64,000 nt of DNA from the NCBI RefSeq assembly GCF_004210375.1, contig NC_134837.1, positions 169,425,310 through 169,489,309 of the forward strand, written 5' to 3'. This stretch comes from Tachypleus tridentatus (lineage: Eukaryota > Arthropoda > Merostomata > Xiphosura > Limulidae). Position numbers and translations under genes: made by a program. Each line of letters begins with the position of its first letter. The stretch's first letter is position 1. The notes under the pieces are model-generated. The model saw only the letters and a program-made list of their open reading frames with translations, did no database searches and had not been told where the DNA came from. Below are positions 12,308 to 22,574 of the stretch, one piece after another.

Positions 12308-13358
12308 CAGTGGCGGCGCCAGGATATTTTCGTTGGGGGGGGCTGAGGTAAACTGTGGAGGGGCTTCCCAAAATGCCATCAATATGAAATATATATGGTA
12401 AATTATAATAATGTAAATATTAAGGTACATTTCAGAAAGGTGTGCTATTTTGAACTGCGTTTTCAATGCAGTTTTCATTGGAAACTCATACTCTAATTAA
12501 TAATTCATTATTACAAATTAGAAATAATCTGTTTATGAAAATATGCGTATATGTAAAAGAGGAAGCTCACCTAAATTCCACTCAAGGTAATACATAATAA
12601 TAAAGAAAATCAAGATTAGTTTAGATTGAACATTTAATAAACCATTAAGAGTAAAGCTACAAATCAAAAGAAATATAACATAAAGACATAGTTTACATAG
12701 CAGAAACGAATTATTCCATGTGAAGTTAATACACTCTGAGAAAAAGTGAGGTCACTATCAGGCTAATTACCTTTCTTCATGTTGTGTCTATAGTCAATAT
12801 TACTTCAAAACAATGCGCCTGTTCTGGTGATTGGCAGCAAGTTTTGGATGGCTGATACACAATGCAAAATAATCTCACAGAGGACACAACACCGGCTAAA
12901 TGCTTCATAGTTTTGACCTATACATAATACTCTTATACATGCATGCTATGTTTTACTTTTCAATAAAAGATAAATGAAATTAATGGGTAAATACCTGTAA
13001 AACCTTTGGTTTATCAATTAAAATCCCTGATGATCTGTTGTAACTTGAAATCAACGTGGTTGTTTAATCTTCGTCAAAGCTCAAGATAGAATGGCATTAC
13101 ACAGGGAGCGGCAATACAGCCGCATGAGTTTCATTGCATTCAGTAGTTGCTATGGGACGCATGACACATACTTCCGTCTTAATGAAGACGTTGAGTTCTA
13201 CAGATCTATTCTCTTTGATGTTAATTGTGAAGCAACAACGACGATTGTGTTTTCTATATTTTATGAATATATGTAGGTAACAATATTGGGGGCTGAGAAG
13301 GGCTTGGCTCATTTTTGGAAGGACTCAAGCCCCCAAGCCTCCCTTGGCGCCGTCACTG
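12308..13358. mobile_element. Non-autonomous hAT-type DNA transposon, 1051 bp
   Basis: The ends are imperfect inverted repeats: left CAGTGGCGGCGCCAGG, right (read inward) CAGTGACGGCGCCAAGG, each followed by a G-rich/C-rich subterminal stretch. The element is flanked on both sides by the 8-bp direct repeat TATGTCAT (12300-12307 and 13359-13366). An 8-bp duplication with CAG-type termini is typical of the hAT superfamily. The interior is AT-rich with no transposase-like ORF, so it would need a transposase in trans. It sits inside the LTR-element fossil and is therefore younger than it. Confidence 0.88.
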
Positions 13359-13760
13359 TATGTCATGCATGACTTTACTCATAAAATACTTAAATCAGCT
13401 TGTAATAAAATGGAAGGCAGCTATGATGTTAATTTTGATAAGACTAGGTTCTATTGAGGTAAACATGTTATTAGCACACAATACCCCAACAAGAAAGTAT
13501 TCATTACAAAGTTAACGAAAATTCAGAAGAATATGTGATCTAAGCCAACTGTCATCAACCATGATTATCTTTAGCAGTATGTTGATAACTCCAGAGAAGA
13601 AATGTCCAGTGGAAACTCAGCGTGTTGAAGAGCCTAGAATTCCTGTCGAGACTATTTAAGAAAGGTTATCTAGAAAAGAGTAGCTAGTGAATTCATTCGA
13701 CCATCTACCTCGGAATATCTCCACCAGTAATAGAATGGCCAAGAGTAACAAAGGACAATA
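13359..13760 (+). mobile_element. LTR retrotransposon fossil, right part
   Basis: Continuation of the fossil interrupted by the hAT insertion; the 8-bp target duplication marks the join. It is old, with many breaks. The right limit is uncertain and no LTR is visible. Confidence 0.35.
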
Positions 13761-14167
13761 CGCTACCCTATCTGTATGTTATTGTTTTGGAAGAAAAAAA
13801 TATCAAAAATATTTGGTAAATAGAATATTTAATACGATGTACTAGAGTATTTTTGAATTAGGATTGTTTATGGGATTTCAAAATCCAAGAAGAGACATTG
13901 TTAAGTCCTGCATTTTATGTTGTAATTTAAATGTTTGCTAGAGAGCAGATGAATTCAGGATAGAAAAGTTAATTAAGACGTAGAAACAGGAGAGTCAAGT
14001 GCCAGCTCAAACCCCGGGGCAAACATCCTCGCCAGGCCAACTTTCTCTCTTTCTCTCTCTCTGTTTTTGTAACACTTTCATGAACTTACTAAAAGGAAGA
14101 TCCTAAATTATGACAGAAACTAGCTCATTAACAAATAAAAACAGAATTAACGTTAAAGATGCTTTGT
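13761..14167. other. Intergenic
   Basis: A short TCTC run lies at about 14042-14063. No gene or clear repeat is seen. Confidence 0.6.
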
Positions 14168-15092
14168 GACATTTTATTTGGTCAACACCCCAAATTAACA
14201 GACTCTGCATTAAACTACCATCATCAGGGGTTAAAACCTATATTACAACCATTTGTTAGTTTGTTTTTGAATTTCGCACAAAGCTACCAGAGGGCTATCT
14301 GTGCTAGCCGTCCCTAATTTTGCAGTGTAAGACTAGAGGGAAGGCAGCTAGTCATCACCACCCACTGCCAACTCTTGGGTTATTCTTTTACCAACGAATA
14401 GTGGGATTGACTATCACATTATAACGCCCCCACGGCTGAAAGGGCGAGCGTGTTTGGCGCGATGGGGATGTGAACCCGCGCCCCTCGGATTACGAGTCGC
14501 ACGCCTTAATGCGCTTGGCCATGCCGGGCCCATATTACAAGTAAGTAGTTTTATAAGTTAAAGGCATAACTCATTTTAATATATGAAGATGGTATAAATA
14601 TCGTACATCAGAAGTCAATATTTCTTTCCAAAATTATGTATTATCAGCAGCTAACCATTCATCTCTGTTTAATAAAGAATAATTTACTTTATAGCACAAA
14701 ATTTCCACTGGTTATCTAATACTGAATTAACTGTGAGTACTTGGTTCATTTAAAATTATTGTTTCATGAAAACATCGTCGAAACAGGTCATTTGGTTCGT
14801 ACAATGGCACGAAACAATAATTTTAAATGAACCTAATACGCAAAACAGATTGAATACTAAATCATCAATAGGAATTTTGTGCTCTAAAATAAATACTTTT
14901 TTTGTTAAACTGAGATTAAGAGTTAGCTGGTGATAATACACAATTTTGGAAAGAAATATTGACTTCTTATGTACAATATTCGAACCATCCTCATATATTA
15001 CAATGAGTTGAGCCTTATAAAACTACCTACTTCACATAGAGGTTTTTACTCCTGATGATGGTAGCGTAAAGTTATTGAAACATGAAATGTCT
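14168..15092. repeat. Large foldback element (inverted repeat)
   Basis: The left arm (about 14216-14765, excluding a SINE insertion) matches the reverse complement of the right arm (about 14811-15063) over some 250 bases with scattered mismatches. The arms meet at a 45-base spacer (14766-14810). The inner ends read TTCATTTAAAATTATTGTTTC and its complement; the outer ends carry CCTGATGATGGTAG and its complement. Weaker similarity continues outward to about 14168 and 15092. The architecture resembles inverted terminal repeats of a retroposon (the inverted pseudo-LTRs of Penelope-like elements are one possibility) or a foldback DNA element. No coding sequence lies between the arms. Confidence 0.8.
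14249..14531 (-). mobile_element. SINE family A, full length
   Basis: Complete inverted family A copy. The body runs from the 3' tail (TTTGAATTTCGCACAAAGC) to the tRNA head ending at GGCCATGCCGGGCC. It is flanked by ATATTACAA (14240-14248 and 14532-14540), the target duplication. It is inserted in the left arm of the foldback element, so it is younger than that element. Confidence 0.9.
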
Positions 15093-15696
15093 TTTAATTT
15101 TGGCTGTAGGCCAAATGAAAATTTACTGTGCATTTTAAATCTGATCCAGTTCTTATTTTTCAAATTTATTGTGCAATTTGAACAAATTAACTTTTCACGA
15201 GATCGTATACCAGACTGTCTAAATCTAAGGTTCCTTGCTTAACAGATTACATTCGATTTACCTAGAACAATTCATGCTATTCACGTGACTGATAACTTTC
15301 ATTCAAATACAATGATATGTATCACTTGACCTAATGTGGCCTCCAGGTGTAAAATACATTTTGTCTCTTTCCAGTTTAATGTAAAATATTGTAAATCCAC
15401 ACAGTTTTCACAAAGCACGTGTTCCGTAAATTTGTCGAGTTGGCTTAATTTGCTTTTTTAACCTATGGAAATATAAGTTCTGCCCAAAGAAGATACAATC
15501 GTAATACTGTTCATTGTGCAACCATATATATGTACCCATTTTTATCCATCAGCACACTGGGTGAGAATAATCAGACATGTCTCAGTGCTTGTTGCTATGG
15601 GAAATCCTGCTGAGTAAGAAACATATCATATTTAAATATTCTAGAGCAGATGTTAATAGAGTAAATATTCATTCTGTGTTCTTGATCTTTAGTATA
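15093..15696. other. Intergenic, nothing recognised
   Basis: AT-rich sequence without a plausible ORF or repeat family. Confidence 0.6.
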
Positions 15697-15818
15697 TACC
15701 ACCACTGGTACATCGGTAAGTCTACGGATTTACAACGCTAAAATCAGGGGTTCGATTCCCCTCGGTGGGCTCAGCAGATGGCCTGATGGGGTTTTGCTAT
15801 AAGAAAACACACACACTT
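15697..15818 (+). mobile_element. SINE family B copy
   Basis: Near-consensus head with intact B box (GGTTCGATTCCCC) and the tail GCTATAAGAAAACACACACAC. Confidence 0.88.
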
Positions 15819-16259
15819 TTTGGTATGCTAGGTGATAGTAAGAAGTGTTGAGGGAAAAAGACTAGTTGCTCAATCCATGAATCCAATGAAAATTTACTAT
15901 TCAATAATCAAATAACAAGTGCATGCATTGCATTTTTGTTCTTGAAAAAATATAGATGTTCATCTATGTGTTTCTACGCTTATTTATTTGTTAAAACATG
16001 GTTATTTTAGTTAGATTCAGCATTAATTCGCAATTTATCTGATCTCTCGTTAATAAATGGACCTACTTAATCCTCTTCGTGGAAACGATAAACTTCACCA
16101 TTACTACTGACAGAGTAAACAGTATCTGCAGAAAATGACAATAGAACAAAACAGGCTTAAACAAAATCAACTTAACATTATTTCTGATGTTGTTGTTTTT
16201 TTGTAAAATTATTTCCTTTCATTTATTGAGGCAATATGTGTTCAGTTGACTGTTGTCCC

Positions 16260-16368
16260 AAACTGGCTGAGTAGTAATCTTAAAGCTTTATAATGCTAAA
16301 GTCCGTGGTTTGATTTTCCACAGTGGACACATCTCAGTTACCTTGTTGTGCAGCTTTACACTTAATAA
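16260..16368 (+). mobile_element. SINE family C-like copy, diverged
   Basis: A head-like CTGAGTAGTAATC, a B-box-like GTGGTTTGATTTTCCAC, and a tail containing TGCAGCTTTACACTTAAT. Confidence 0.55.
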
Positions 16369-16461
16369 TATGCATTCTCATACCAGTGACTTCTGATGTG
16401 TAAGAAAGAATAACATTGTTCCAATGTTGAGTTTTTAATAATTCACTTACGTATGCGAATT

Positions 16462-16575
16462 CCCTCCAGTGGCAAAGCAGTATGTATGTCGTCTCACACC
16501 GTTAGAAACCGGGTTCCGATACCCCTGGTGAGAAGAGGACAGATAGCCAATAGTGTAGCTTTGTGATTAATTCCA
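16462..16575 (+). mobile_element. SINE family C copy
   Basis: CCTCCAGTGGCAAAGCAG head, GAAACCGGGTTCCGATACCC B-box arm, tail TGTAGCTTTGTGATTAATT. Confidence 0.8.
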
Positions 16576-17145
16576 ATTAATCAATCACAGATATGTAAAA
16601 GTGAAGATTTTGGGAGATACTTGTACAACCCACATGTGTTAGTAAATTTGTAGTGGATGAAATATTCATGAATTTCACCTTTCCGTAACTAGTATGAGGT
16701 GTATCCATGCAGTTAAGTGTGGTACGCATACATGACATGCCTTTGTCATCCCTCCATTTTAATAAAGAAATTTTCATTTATTTAGGTATCAGCATTTTTC
16801 TCAAAGTACATTGGTCAAGAGTATCATTAAGTACATTTTATTGTAGCTACCTATTGTTTTGTGTTATTCATCTACCTTGATTTCCCGTAGAAAAGGTTTT
16901 TGCATATTTGCATATACAGTGTTTAAAAGCATACCATGACCCTTTTTTAACACTGACATCTGTAAGGGCTAAATTCCCCTTATGTTTCACTGGGAATGAC
17001 TGATAGTCACGTGGATATCACAAACACACTGGAATAATATAGCATTGTTGTTTAGTTTATATAATGCCTTTTCTCAGTCTTGAACAAAACTTAACTTGAA
17101 AAATTCTGTAACTTCATAAATTAAACCTCTTTCTGCAATTGTAAC

Positions 17146-17257
17146 TCGCTGTTGCAGCGGTAAGTATACGGAATTTACAACGCTAAAATCAGGGGTTCGA
17201 TTCCTCTTGGTGAACTCACCAGCTAGCCCAGTGTGGCTTTGCTATAAGAAAACACAC
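17146..17257 (+). mobile_element. SINE family B copy
   Basis: Head with TTTACAACGCTAAAATC and B box GGTTCGATTCC, ending in GCTATAAGAAAACACACA. Confidence 0.85.
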
Positions 17258-17885
17258 ATTTTCTACAATTACAGCTCTGTCTTTCGTTTAAAATACATAT
17301 ACTTGATTATGTTATAAAAAAAGAAACATTGATTCAGTGCATTTTCACGTTGAGTCTACTCTATGAGTTTTTGAAAATTTAGTCAGATTCGGGTAATTCA
17401 AAATTACTTTGCAAAATATTTTCTGATCAAATGGCGTGTGAAACTTGTCACTCTTGAGGGAAATATTGTGAACTTGTAAAATATCTAACTTTATGTTTCG
17501 TTTGAGTATTTAAGCTAAATATTTTCATATTGCCGTCTTTTGATTTTGGACTCTCTTGTTAAAGACTTTTATTGTGAATCCCAGTAATCAAACAAAGTGG
17601 AAGAAGAAGGCCAGCTTCAGATAACAAGCGTTGAGTCAAATAACCATTGTGTGTTTGAAATAACTCTTGTTTGATTTTTTTATTTATTGTCTGTATTCAA
17701 TGTATGCGTTGCTTAACAATCGCAAACCTGCATTTTATGTGAAGTGTTTGCTTTTCCAATCGATATTAATGAACTAGAATAAAGCAAACTTACTGAAAAT
17801 GTAGTCAACATTCAAATTTGACTTTGTAAAATAGAATCTTGCAAAATTAAGCACGATGTTTAAAATTTTTCAAGTTTTAACTTTA

Positions 17886-18007
17886 GTGTATGTGTTTTTT
17901 CTTATAGCAAAGCCACATCGAACTATTTGCTGTGTTCACCGAGGAGAATCGAACTCCTGATTTTTTGCGTTTAAATTCATAGACTTACCTCTGTACTATC
18001 GGGGGAC
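17886..18007 (-). mobile_element. SINE family B copy
   Basis: Inverted copy: TTTTTTCTTATAGCAAAGCC at left and the head complement, with GAATCGAACTCCTGATTTT, at right. Confidence 0.82.
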
Positions 18008-18109
18008 TTTAATATAACTTTTGTAACCTTTATACATGTATGGCTAAACACTAGCTTGTTCTTTAGTTTGTTCAGAATCATGTAAGATAGCTTAAATTTC
18101 GAGAAGTTT

Positions 18110-18331
18110 GGTTTGTTTTGAATTTCGCACAAAGCTACTGAGGGCTATCTGTGCTAGCCGTCCCTAATTTAGCAGTGTAAGACTAGAGGGAAGGCAGCTA
18201 GTCATCACAACCCACCGCCAACTCTTGAGCTACTCTTGTACCAACGCATAGTGGGATTGACCGTACATTATAACGCCTCCTCGGCTGAAAGGGTGAGCAT
18301 GTTTGATGTGACAGGGATTTGAACCCTAAAC
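18110..18331 (-). mobile_element. SINE family A, truncated at its tRNA head
   Basis: Inverted family A body lacking most of the tRNA head. It is still flanked by a perfect 12-bp duplication TTCGAGAAGTTT (18098-18109 and 18332-18343). The truncation therefore happened during target-primed insertion, not by later deletion. Confidence 0.9.
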
Positions 18332-18825
18332 TTCGAGAAGTTTACCAGCTTCATATGAGCTAAATGTTTGTAGTGTGGTACATACATTTACCATATGTGT
18401 ATATCTTTCCATTTTGGTATATTATTATTCTGAATTTACTATTTACTTTGCATGTGTTTCACATAACACATTTTCGAGAAAATAACTTAATTTGATGTCG
18501 TTCTAGCTGCCTTTATTCCTTGTCATTCCATTGAGGCCATATGTATTCTGTTTATATGGGGAAAGTCATAACTGTGATGCTGCACCTTCACTGATGGTTC
18601 TTGTAGTACCTTAAGGCCTTTTCTATAATTTCTTGAGATTGTGGTCGGTCACATGTTTAGTGCTAATCACTTTGTGTAGACCTAATGTTATCTGCAAAGT
18701 AATATACGTTGAATCTGGTAGATGGATTTGACCAGATCAATTGAAGGTATAGCATTCAGTAGAAAAATTATCTCATGTTTAATAACAATAAGTACACACA
18801 CACTTTGTTTGTGAGACAAATAAAG

Positions 18826-18885
18826 ATTGGTTGGCTGGTTGGTGTTTTATGGCGCAAATCAATTAGGCTATCTGCGCCACAAATA
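18826..18885. repeat. Short arthropod-type repeat fragment
   Basis: GGTTGGCTGGTTGGTGTTTT followed by TATGGCGCAAATCAATTAGG and CTATCTGCGCCA, a fragment type I have seen dispersed in arthropod DNA. The family is not named. Confidence 0.45.
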
Positions 18886-19926
18886 AAGGTATTTCGCATT
18901 CATTTGTGTTTAGTCTCTTTCTTTCTCGAACTCGGTTATTAAGATATTCAGTACTATTTCATGATAAACAGTTTATTGAGTATCCTGTTAAGTAGATTTA
19001 CCCGATTGCTGTAAAGTTAATTCAGATTGACTTGAATATATCGTAGTAGCTCTGTATAGACTCACAAATTTAGTTAATGTTCATTTGAAGTAGTTAAGTT
19101 CAAAAGTTTTAGTTTAACTTACAACTGAGGACATATTTAATTACTAAGATAAATCTATTAAAGAATTTGCCACGAATATATTGTCAATTCCACGCACATA
19201 ATAACACGTTTGTCTTTGTTTTCGTATTGTACTATTCTTGCTTGTTTATTATTTTAAATAAAGACAATCTGAGGCGCAAAACCTACGTCCGGGAAGCATA
19301 AAAATTGATAGTAACTCACGAACTAATATATAAAATAATATGTATTTATGTATTCAATTTATTTCACAAATAACTTACCTTACAACTGCTTTATTTCACA
19401 CATACTTCACTTCATATCTACATTACTTCACAACTTTTTTATTCCACATTACAGAAATAGTGTTACAATTATTTTATAACTCTTACTAATTTCTCTCTAC
19501 AGCTTCAGTGTTTGTTGATACTTTAAGTATTTCTGATACACCGCATTAGACGTTCTTTCCCTTCCTGGACCAAAACAGCGGTTTTTAGTGACTCCACTCT
19601 TGAACACCAAACACTGACCATATGAAAAGCAAAAGGATTTTAGATTTAGATTTGATTTTATGCTTTTGTTGCTGCTTTTGTGAATGTTTGACATTTTTGA
19701 TGAAAAAAACTAAAAAATTTCCAAGTAAAACAACTAAAAAATCCAATAAAAGACACAAAATAAAAAAGGAACAAAAGTTGCTCCAAAGCTTTGGAGTCAT
19801 TAGCTAAATAAACATATTTTTGCCGTGGGCGTAGCCCAATATGAAAAAGGTTGGTTAGTAACTTATTCTGATAAGTCCCTTGTTTTAATGCATCATCCAA
19901 TCCAATTTGTTGGAAATTGTCCAAAG
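18886..19926. other. Intergenic, nothing recognised
   Basis: AT-rich. Short ORFs on both strands between 19,497 and 19,924 overlap each other and have lysine- or phenylalanine-rich low-complexity content. I do not support them as genes. Confidence 0.55.
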
Positions 19927-20058
19927 ATCACATCCCCTGCTGGGACAGTTGTGAGTCTACTTATTTACAACGCTAAAAGCAGGGGTTCAGTTTCCCTCAG
20001 TGGACACAATAGATAGTCCAATGTGGATGTGCTATAAGAAAAACACACACAAGCACAC
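19927..20058 (+). mobile_element. SINE family B copy
   Basis: Diverged head with TATTTACAACGCTAAAAGC and B-box-like GGGTTCAGTTTCCC; tail GCTATAAGAAAAACACACAC. Confidence 0.8.
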
Positions 20059-20819
20059 GCCCAAAGACCACGGAGTAGTTCGTGGAAAAACAAGCAGTTT
20101 TTTTCGTAAGTTTAAATTGTCGTCATTGTATGCCCTTCAAGCTCACTTTTTCTTCCTGTCGATCTGGGGGCACAGGTATCCTACGAACCTTCGGTTAGCA
20201 GGCCTAAATGACTACTCTTCTGGAAAGACGTGTAGCGAAAAATACATACATTACAATAAATTAGACTTATACTGAAATCGCAAGAAATTACCTACAAATG
20301 AGAAAAAACAAAGAAATGAAAGAAACCTACATCTACCTAACCAATAAAATACTCAGTCTACTTGGTACAGAAGACAGTAAAATTTGAATATTCCCCTTGA
20401 AAATAATTAAAAAATTGAACTTCTAATGGAAATGACTATAATTTAATTGACAATGCTCCTGACTTACATCAGAAGACCCATGATAGAATAATGTTAACTG
20501 TAAAATAAGAAATCGTATTTCTTAGGAATTCATTGAATATTGCAGCAGATTAACAGAATAAATGTAGGAAAAACTGCAAGAGTGTTTCAGAAAGGGAAAA
20601 AATTGATAACTAAAAGATTTTTTTGGCATTGGTGATTCTGAATATTTCCATTTCATGCCATATCTTTTGCTATCCAGATCGAAATAACACATCCATATTT
20701 AATCGCCAGTGAAGATACATGAAGAGAACTAATAACTTCCGTTCTGACTATTTGGGAAAAAATTAGGTACTTATTTAAATTAGATTATGTTTATGAATGT
20801 CTGTCTATTATATTGCTTT
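20059..20819. other. Intergenic, possibly worn mariner sequence
   Basis: No confident gene. The 20,640-20,819 part may be the eroded C-terminal half of the mariner remnant at right. Confidence 0.4.
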
Positions 20820-21240
20820 GAGACCATTTTGAGACAGTATTTTTCAGTTGTTCGTGTATAATGGCATGGATATTGCCTGCACTTATGCTACCCTCTTTAA
20901 GAGGTTCATTAATACTCATATGACTATTATTACGGATACCTGTATCTTTAGCAGTGTTTTCATCAGTGATGAAACTATTAGAGTGTTCTAACTAATCTTC
21001 ATTGACTATTGACATTCTGCCGTTTTAAAACTTGCCCACCCATTCGTACACTTTTCTTTAGGGAATACAACTCTTTCCATGTTGTGACAACATTCTCCGG
21101 TAGATTGTTGATAGAGCAACATCTTTGTTTTACAATAAAAAATTAAAGTTTGCTGGTTTTCTCTGGCGCGCAGTGTTAACTGTGCGCCATATTGTTCACT
21201 GCTCACTATCGCTGCGAGAGTACTACACATGAACGATAAG
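20820..21240 (-). mobile_element. mariner-type transposase remnant
   Basis: Minus-strand fragments in more than one frame match the N-terminal helix-turn-helix region of mariner transposases (IS630-Tc1-mariner superfamily). One is a segment resembling the Trp-x-x-Phe-Lys motif with small and charged residues. After a gap comes a TDENT-like stretch, then SISAGNIHAIIHEQL, which corresponds to the second HTH. Stops and a frame change separate them, and the DDD/E catalytic half was not recognised. A hairpin-capable GC-rich palindrome (GGCGCGCAG / CTGTGCGCC) lies at 21164-21187. Confidence 0.5.
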
Positions 21241-22574
21241 GCAGTTTCATACTACTCAGACGAATTTAACGACGAAAATCCCACTTTGATGCTGACGTAG
21301 GCTTTTCCAAACGTTTTCACAATTATAATAAAGTTTCCTACCTTACCCATTTAAATCGTTTCCAAACTTTACATAGGTGGGTGCTGATTTAGTGGCATGT
21401 CGTTAACGCTTTGCCATACTTAAAAAAGAATTTATGTAAATCTTATATTATTTTCTGAAACACCTTCGTGGCTCTTAATTTGCATCTAATCATGTATTCA
21501 AAAATAATAATTAAAATTAGGTGATCATATAAGCTATTAGTCTTAACAACCACGCTATCAAACGTATTAGGTTAGATTTTTTTTAAAACAGCGATGCTTT
21601 ATTATCACTATTAACCAAAGATTCACAACAAAAAGCGATTTACGTATAGTAATTTAAAATACCATAATTATAGTGTTGTTTGTCCTTGCACTAGTTTTCA
21701 GTCGTCAGTATAATCTACAATAACCAGTATCACGTGTTTCAGACAATCGTTTCGAAGGATGAATTACTACTTTTGGTGTATATGTTTGCCATATTTATTT
21801 TTGGCGTGAATAGATGTTTGAAAACAATAATAATTTATGTATACTGCAAATCTATTTTTACTGAGAATATGTTCTACTGCATTCTGTGAACTAAAATTTC
21901 TTAGAATTGTCAATTTGTTTATAATTTATAACATCATAATCTTTGCAATTATTAAGTACCTTATGAAAAGACGTTTGTACTGTATTTAGCTTTCACAAAA
22001 CGTTGTATCTGAAGAAGCTTCAAACACCTTACATACAATATCATTCTATCGATATAAGAAATCTTGTCTTAATACACACTAAAGCGTGAAATTAACTAAA
22101 ATTCAATTTACCAAACTATGAATAAAACGATGCAATACTACAAGTGAAGGAGGCTTTTTATAATTCTTCAAAGCAAGCTGAAATTAAACAATTAACAAAG
22201 TGCTGCTGAACATTATTCGCAATTTAAGTAATTGAAGCCTAATCTTGTTAGTTCAATTCGCCCTTTATCGGGTTTATTAATGAACGATGAATTCTTCCAA
22301 ACTTTTATAAGTTTTATAAAATGGTAAACCGAATGATAGATTGGGCTTTACATTTATTTTTAATATAAAAAAAAAATAACAAAAGGAAACAGTAAGCGGA
22401 ATACGCCCTCTTTTGGTGGTAAACGAACCATTACATCATTTCTTTCAAAGCACATGCAACGTGGTTTGTCTTGCTAAGGTTTGGAGTAGGAATAAAAAGC
22501 ACTTTTCATACTTTCCATTTTTATCTCCATTTGAACTATGAAAGTTTAAAAATACTTTTGTTATATCTTAAGAA
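21241..22574 (+). promoter_or_regulatory. Upstream region of the EPRS copy
   Basis: There is no ORF or SINE in this 1.3 kb. CpG is more frequent here than in the EPRS body. A GAGGGCG core (minus strand, about 22405-22412) resembles the site near the Lis-1 promoter. No TATA box at a convincing distance is seen. If the EPRS copy is transcribed, its promoter should be here, but this is inferred from position only. Confidence 0.3.

Noticed and set aside
15700-15775. tRNA gene in the family B head
   Set aside because: The anticodon stem does not pair well and the same sequence recurs many times with the same tail.
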